In this document: positions 5,655-7,740 of the stretch, one piece after another
How the letters are laid out: each line of letters starts with the position of its first letter
How positions within the stretch are numbered: the first letter of the stretch is position 1
From: Cyanobacteria bacterium T3Sed10_376R1m
GTDB lineage: Bacteria; Cyanobacteriota; Cyanobacteriia; Cyanobacteriales; Cyanobacteriaceae
Reading direction: 5' to 3'
DNA: 7,740 nt
Assembly: GCA_003566215.1 (NCBI GenBank)
Contig: PXEJ01000225.1
Location: 1 to 7,740 of the forward strand
The notes under the pieces: model-generated
What the model was told of the DNA's origin: nothing
Databases searched by the model: none
The model's input: only the letters and a program-made list of their open reading frames with translations
Program-made: the position numbers and the translations under genes

Positions 5655-7148
5655 TTATTGCATAGCATCATAAAAATTTTGTAAATCCACATTAGCTTCT
5701 ATAAAATCAGCTAAAGTATCTAATAATTCTTCCCGTTGTTGACGGTAATTAGGAATCCCCGTAGGCAAACAAGATAAGCCCCTTTTCTGTCGTAAAAAAT
5801 TGAGCCATGAGCGTCGCCAAGCCCCGTTATCAAAAATACCATGGAGATAACAACCCCACACTGACTGAGTTTCATTAACCAATCCTAAACTAGGATCATC
5901 AAAAAGAGGATAATATTTAATCTTTCTTTGCTTGATTAAAGGAGCAATTAAATGTGTATAACCTTGATGAATTTCATAACCATTGATGGGAAAATTTTTC
6001 TGAGGATAGTTAGCATATACTTCCCGTTGACGGGTAATTTTTTCAGGTTTTAAAACTGTTTCTTGAGGCAACAAATTAATGCCTTTATACTCAGAAAGAG
6101 AACCCTCAAAATTATCAGGATCAAGAATTTTATGCCCTAGCATTTGATAACCACCACAAATACCAAAAATTGTCCCTCCCGCTTTTTCATATTCTTGTAG
6201 TTGCTTTTTCATGCCACTTTTGTCCAAGACTATTAAATCATCGATGGTGGTTTTTGTACCCGGAATAATTACCGCATCAGGACATCCTAACTCTTGATTT
6301 AACTCAACATATTCAATTAAAACATTACTTTCCGCTTCTAGGGGATCAAAATCAGTGAAATTAGAAATTCTCGGTAATTTTAAAACCTTAATAGTTAAAT
6401 CATATTCAGTTTTTCTGCTACGCTTATTTAACAATCCTAAAGAATCCTCCGAAGGTAGTGCAGGATAAAACCAAGGAACTACTCCTAAAACAGGAATTTT
6501 AGTATATTCTTCCAACCACTCAATACCTGAGTCTAAAAGAGAAACATCTCCTCGAAATTTATTGATAATAATACCTTTAATTAAGGCTTTTTCATCGGGT
6601 TCTAGTAATTGTAATGTACCGACAATGTGGGCAAAAACTCCTCCTCTTTCGATGTCTGCCACTAAAATAGTGTCAGCGTTAAGGTGTTTTGCTACTTTCA
6701 TGTTGGTTAAATCTCTATGTTTAAGATTAATTTCTGCTGGGCTACCGGCACCTTCACAGATAACTAAGTTAAATTCTTGGGAGAGGATTTTTAGACTTTC
6801 GGTAATAGCTTTCCAACCTTTGTTAAAATATTTTTTGTAATATTCTTTTGCATTAGTTACACCCACGTTTTTACCATTAAGGATAACTTGAGAAGTCATA
6901 TTTCCTTGAGGTTTGAGCAGAATTGGGTTCATTTCTAATCGGGGGGTAGTTTTTGCTCCCCATGCCTGAAATGCTTGAGCATAACCAATTTCTCCCCCTG
7001 TGGAGGTAACGTAGGCGTTAAGTGCCATATTTTGCCCTTTGAAGGGAGTAACTAACCAACCTTTGCGCCAAAAGAGACGACATAAAGCGGCGACAAGGGT
7101 AGATTTTCCTGCGTGGGATGTTGTACCCACCACCATAATTGCTTTCAT
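5655..7148 (-). CDS. cobQ: Cobyric acid synthase (glutamine-hydrolysing)
   Basis: The 497-residue cytoplasmic enzyme performs four ATP- and glutamine-dependent amidations (b, d, e and g side chains) of adenosylcobyrinic acid a,c-diamide to give adenosylcobyric acid in cobalamin synthesis. The N-terminal dethiobiotin-synthetase-like domain has the P-loop GTTSHAGKST (8-17), PFKGQNMALNAYVT (35-48) and CEGAGSPAEINL (131-142). The C-terminal glutamine amidotransferase domain has the nucleophile C331 in GICGGYQMLG and the catalytic H436 in GCYLHGIFDN; GYEIHQG (390-396) is also typical. The length is normal, and the ATG at 7148 starts the conserved KAIMVVGTTSHAGKS. It stands apart from other cobalamin genes, as is common in cyanobacteria. 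I see no B12-riboswitch core upstream. The JAMM gene follows 88 bp downstream on the same strand. Confidence 0.98.
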   Translation of the reverse strand: MKAIMVVGTTSHAGKSTLVAALCRLFWRKGWLVTPFKGQNMALNAYVTSTGGEIGYAQAFQAWGAKTTPRLEMNPILLKPQGNMTSQVILNGKNVGVTNAKEYYKKYFNKGWKAITESLKILSQEFNLVICEGAGSPAEINLKHRDLTNMKVAKHLNADTILVADIERGGVFAHIVGTLQLLEPDEKALIKGIIINKFRGDVSLLDSGIEWLEEYTKIPVLGVVPWFYPALPSEDSLGLLNKRSRKTEYDLTIKVLKLPRISNFTDFDPLEAESNVLIEYVELNQELGCPDAVIIPGTKTTIDDLIVLDKSGMKKQLQEYEKAGGTIFGICGGYQMLGHKILDPDNFEGSLSEYKGINLLPQETVLKPEKITRQREVYANYPQKNFPINGYEIHQGYTHLIAPLIKQRKIKYYPLFDDPSLGLVNETQSVWGCYLHGIFDNGAWRRSWLNFLRQKRGLSCLPTGIPNYRQQREELLDTLADFIEANVDLQNFYDAMQ

Positions 7149-7182
7149 TTAATTTTTTTGTTTAATTGGCGATTAAGTTGAG

Positions 7183-7205
7183 TTGTGAGTATGATTTGTT
7201 CACAA
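7183..7205. promoter_or_regulatory. Dyad upstream of cobQ
   Basis: TTGTGA (7183-7188) and TCACAA (7200-7205) are perfect inverted arms separated by 11 bp, 35-57 bp before the cobQ ATG. The arms resemble CRP half-sites, but the spacer should be 6 bp, so the bound factor, if any, is unknown. Confidence 0.3.
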
Positions 7206-7272
7206 TTATTTTTTCTTACTGCCTTAGTTTTATGTTTTTTGGTTATTGATTATCTATGTAAATATACTTAAC

Positions 7273-7294
7273 TTTACTAAAATTTTACTAAAAT
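7273..7294. repeat. 11-bp tandem direct repeat
   Basis: TTTACTAAAAT occurs twice back to back (7273-7283 and 7284-7294), followed by TTTGAC, which begins a third copy. The period is one helical turn, as seen at multi-site regulator targets, but simple AT-rich slippage is equally possible. Confidence 0.5.
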
Positions 7295-7437
7295 TTTGAC
7301 TTATTATTCATTATTGGTGTACAAATTGCTCAAATTTTTATTGATGCAGTAAAATTGGTAAGATTTTTATGTAAAGTCTGGATTTAGGCAGTAATCATGT
7401 AAATAATGTAATTCTGAGTTTGCTTTGGAATATCAAA

Positions 7438-7459
7438 ACCTTTAATTTTTGCTAAAGGT
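7438..7459. repeat. Inverted repeat upstream of the hydrolase gene
   Basis: ACCTTTA (7438-7444) and TAAAGGT (7453-7459) pair perfectly around an 8-nt centre, ~64 bp before the hydrolase start. There is no plus-strand T-run after it, so it is not a terminator for that strand; an operator is possible. Confidence 0.35.
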
Positions 7460-7522
7460 GCGTAAATCGTAAAGGTGATCAGACCTGCTATAGTTTCAAT
7501 TATTGGATTAGGATCGAGAAAA

Positions 7523-7740
7523 GTGAAAATAACAGAAAATAAAATAAAAGTGGGGGAGTTTGAATGGTTTTATCGTGGTATTTTTCCCCTTGAGTCCACA
7601 GATAAAAACCCTGTTTTTTTATTACATGGGTTGCCTTCTCAGAGTTTTTGTTGGTGTGAAATTATGCCTTTTTTAGCTGAATATGGCTATGGTGCGATCG
7701 CACCTGACTGGTTAGGATGGGCGAATTCAGACAAACCAGA
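7523..7740 (+). CDS. Alpha/beta-fold hydrolase, 5' part only
   Basis: An open frame of 72 complete codons runs off the right edge. After a short N-terminal strand region with FEWFYRGIFP (residues ~13-22), it shows VFLLHGLPSQSFCW, the HG oxyanion-hole motif of the alpha/beta hydrolases, and then APDWLGWANSDKP, matching the PD-x-x-G-x-G/W-x-S-DKP block of haloalkane dehalogenase/epoxide hydrolase relatives. The nucleophile elbow and the rest of the triad are beyond the window, so the substrate cannot be guessed. The start is taken as the GTG at 7523, because no in-frame ATG precedes the HG motif. GAG lies a few bases upstream as a weak ribosome site. An in-frame GTG at 7475 is the only earlier alternative, since a TAA occurs at 7463. 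Confidence 0.85.
   Translation, partial: MKITENKIKVGEFEWFYRGIFPLESTDKNPVFLLHGLPSQSFCWCEIMPFLAEYGYGAIAPDWLGWANSDKP
7694..7701. repeat. HIP1 octamer
   Basis: GCGATCGC in the partial hydrolase gene, read as Ala-Ile-Ala before PDW. Confidence 0.95.

Larger units (their letters stand above)
7149..7522. other. AT-rich divergent intergenic region
   Basis: 374 bp between the divergent cobQ and hydrolase genes, so it must carry both promoters. It holds an 11-bp tandem repeat (7273-7294), a 6-N11-6 dyad near cobQ (7183-7205), a 7-bp-stem dyad nearer the hydrolase (7438-7459) and a plus-strand TATAGT (7489-7494) that could be a hydrolase -10. I found no RNA gene, no cobalamin riboswitch and no convincing small coding frame. 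Confidence 0.7.

Noticed and set aside
6562..6840. 92-codon open frame on the plus strand opposite cobQ
   Set aside because: It is antisense to well-conserved cobQ coding sequence and shows no motif or ribosome site of its own.
7183..7205. CRP/SyCRP1 operator
   Set aside because: The half-sites TGTGA and TCACA are present, but the spacer is 11 bp instead of 6.
7149..7522. Cobalamin riboswitch upstream of cobQ
   Set aside because: I could not find the conserved B12-box core or a credible multi-helix fold on the minus strand.

Overview
The window looks like chromosomal DNA of a low-GC cyanobacterium, probably a unicellular Geminocystis/Cyanobacterium-type lineage. Three things point there: six exact copies of the cyanobacterial HIP1 octamer GCGATCGC in AT-rich DNA, a Pho-box promoter of the SphR type, and a cyanobacterial mix of core genes. 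Most of the window is ordinary housekeeping sequence. The unusual part is the first ~100 bp.

Layout. Positions 1-99 hold four imperfect ~20-bp repeats that match, from memory, the left end of type V-K CRISPR-associated (Tn7-like, Cas12k) transposons. This end lies 38 bp beyond the 3' end of a tRNA-Leu(CAA) gene (138-219, minus), the kind of site where these elements insert by crRNA-guided homing. The rest of the putative element lies off the left edge. Next come an M48 metalloprotease whose last codons run into the tRNA gene (198-1064, minus) and a GT2 glycosyltransferase fused to TPR repeats (1123-2325, minus). An intergenic region follows with a Pho box, a TATAAT box and a hairpin-rich leader, driving the phosphate-transport ATPase gene pstB (2532-3341, plus), which ends in a clear intrinsic terminator. 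ispF (3382-3858, minus) is divergent from a GST-like protein with a long C-terminal extension (3898-5097, plus). That gene overlaps tail-to-tail with a JAMM/MPN+ metalloprotease (5084-5566, minus). cobQ (5655-7148, minus) comes next, then ~370 bp of AT-rich intergenic DNA, and finally the start of an alpha/beta hydrolase (7523 to the right edge, plus).

The protein genes belong to unrelated pathways: phosphate uptake, MEP isoprenoid synthesis, cobalamin synthesis, redox/thiol chemistry, proteolysis and surface glycosylation. No multi-gene operon is evident beyond same-strand neighbours. The tRNA-proximal transposon end is the lead worth following; whether an intact Cas12k/TnsB/TnsC/TniQ element sits to the left cannot be seen here.
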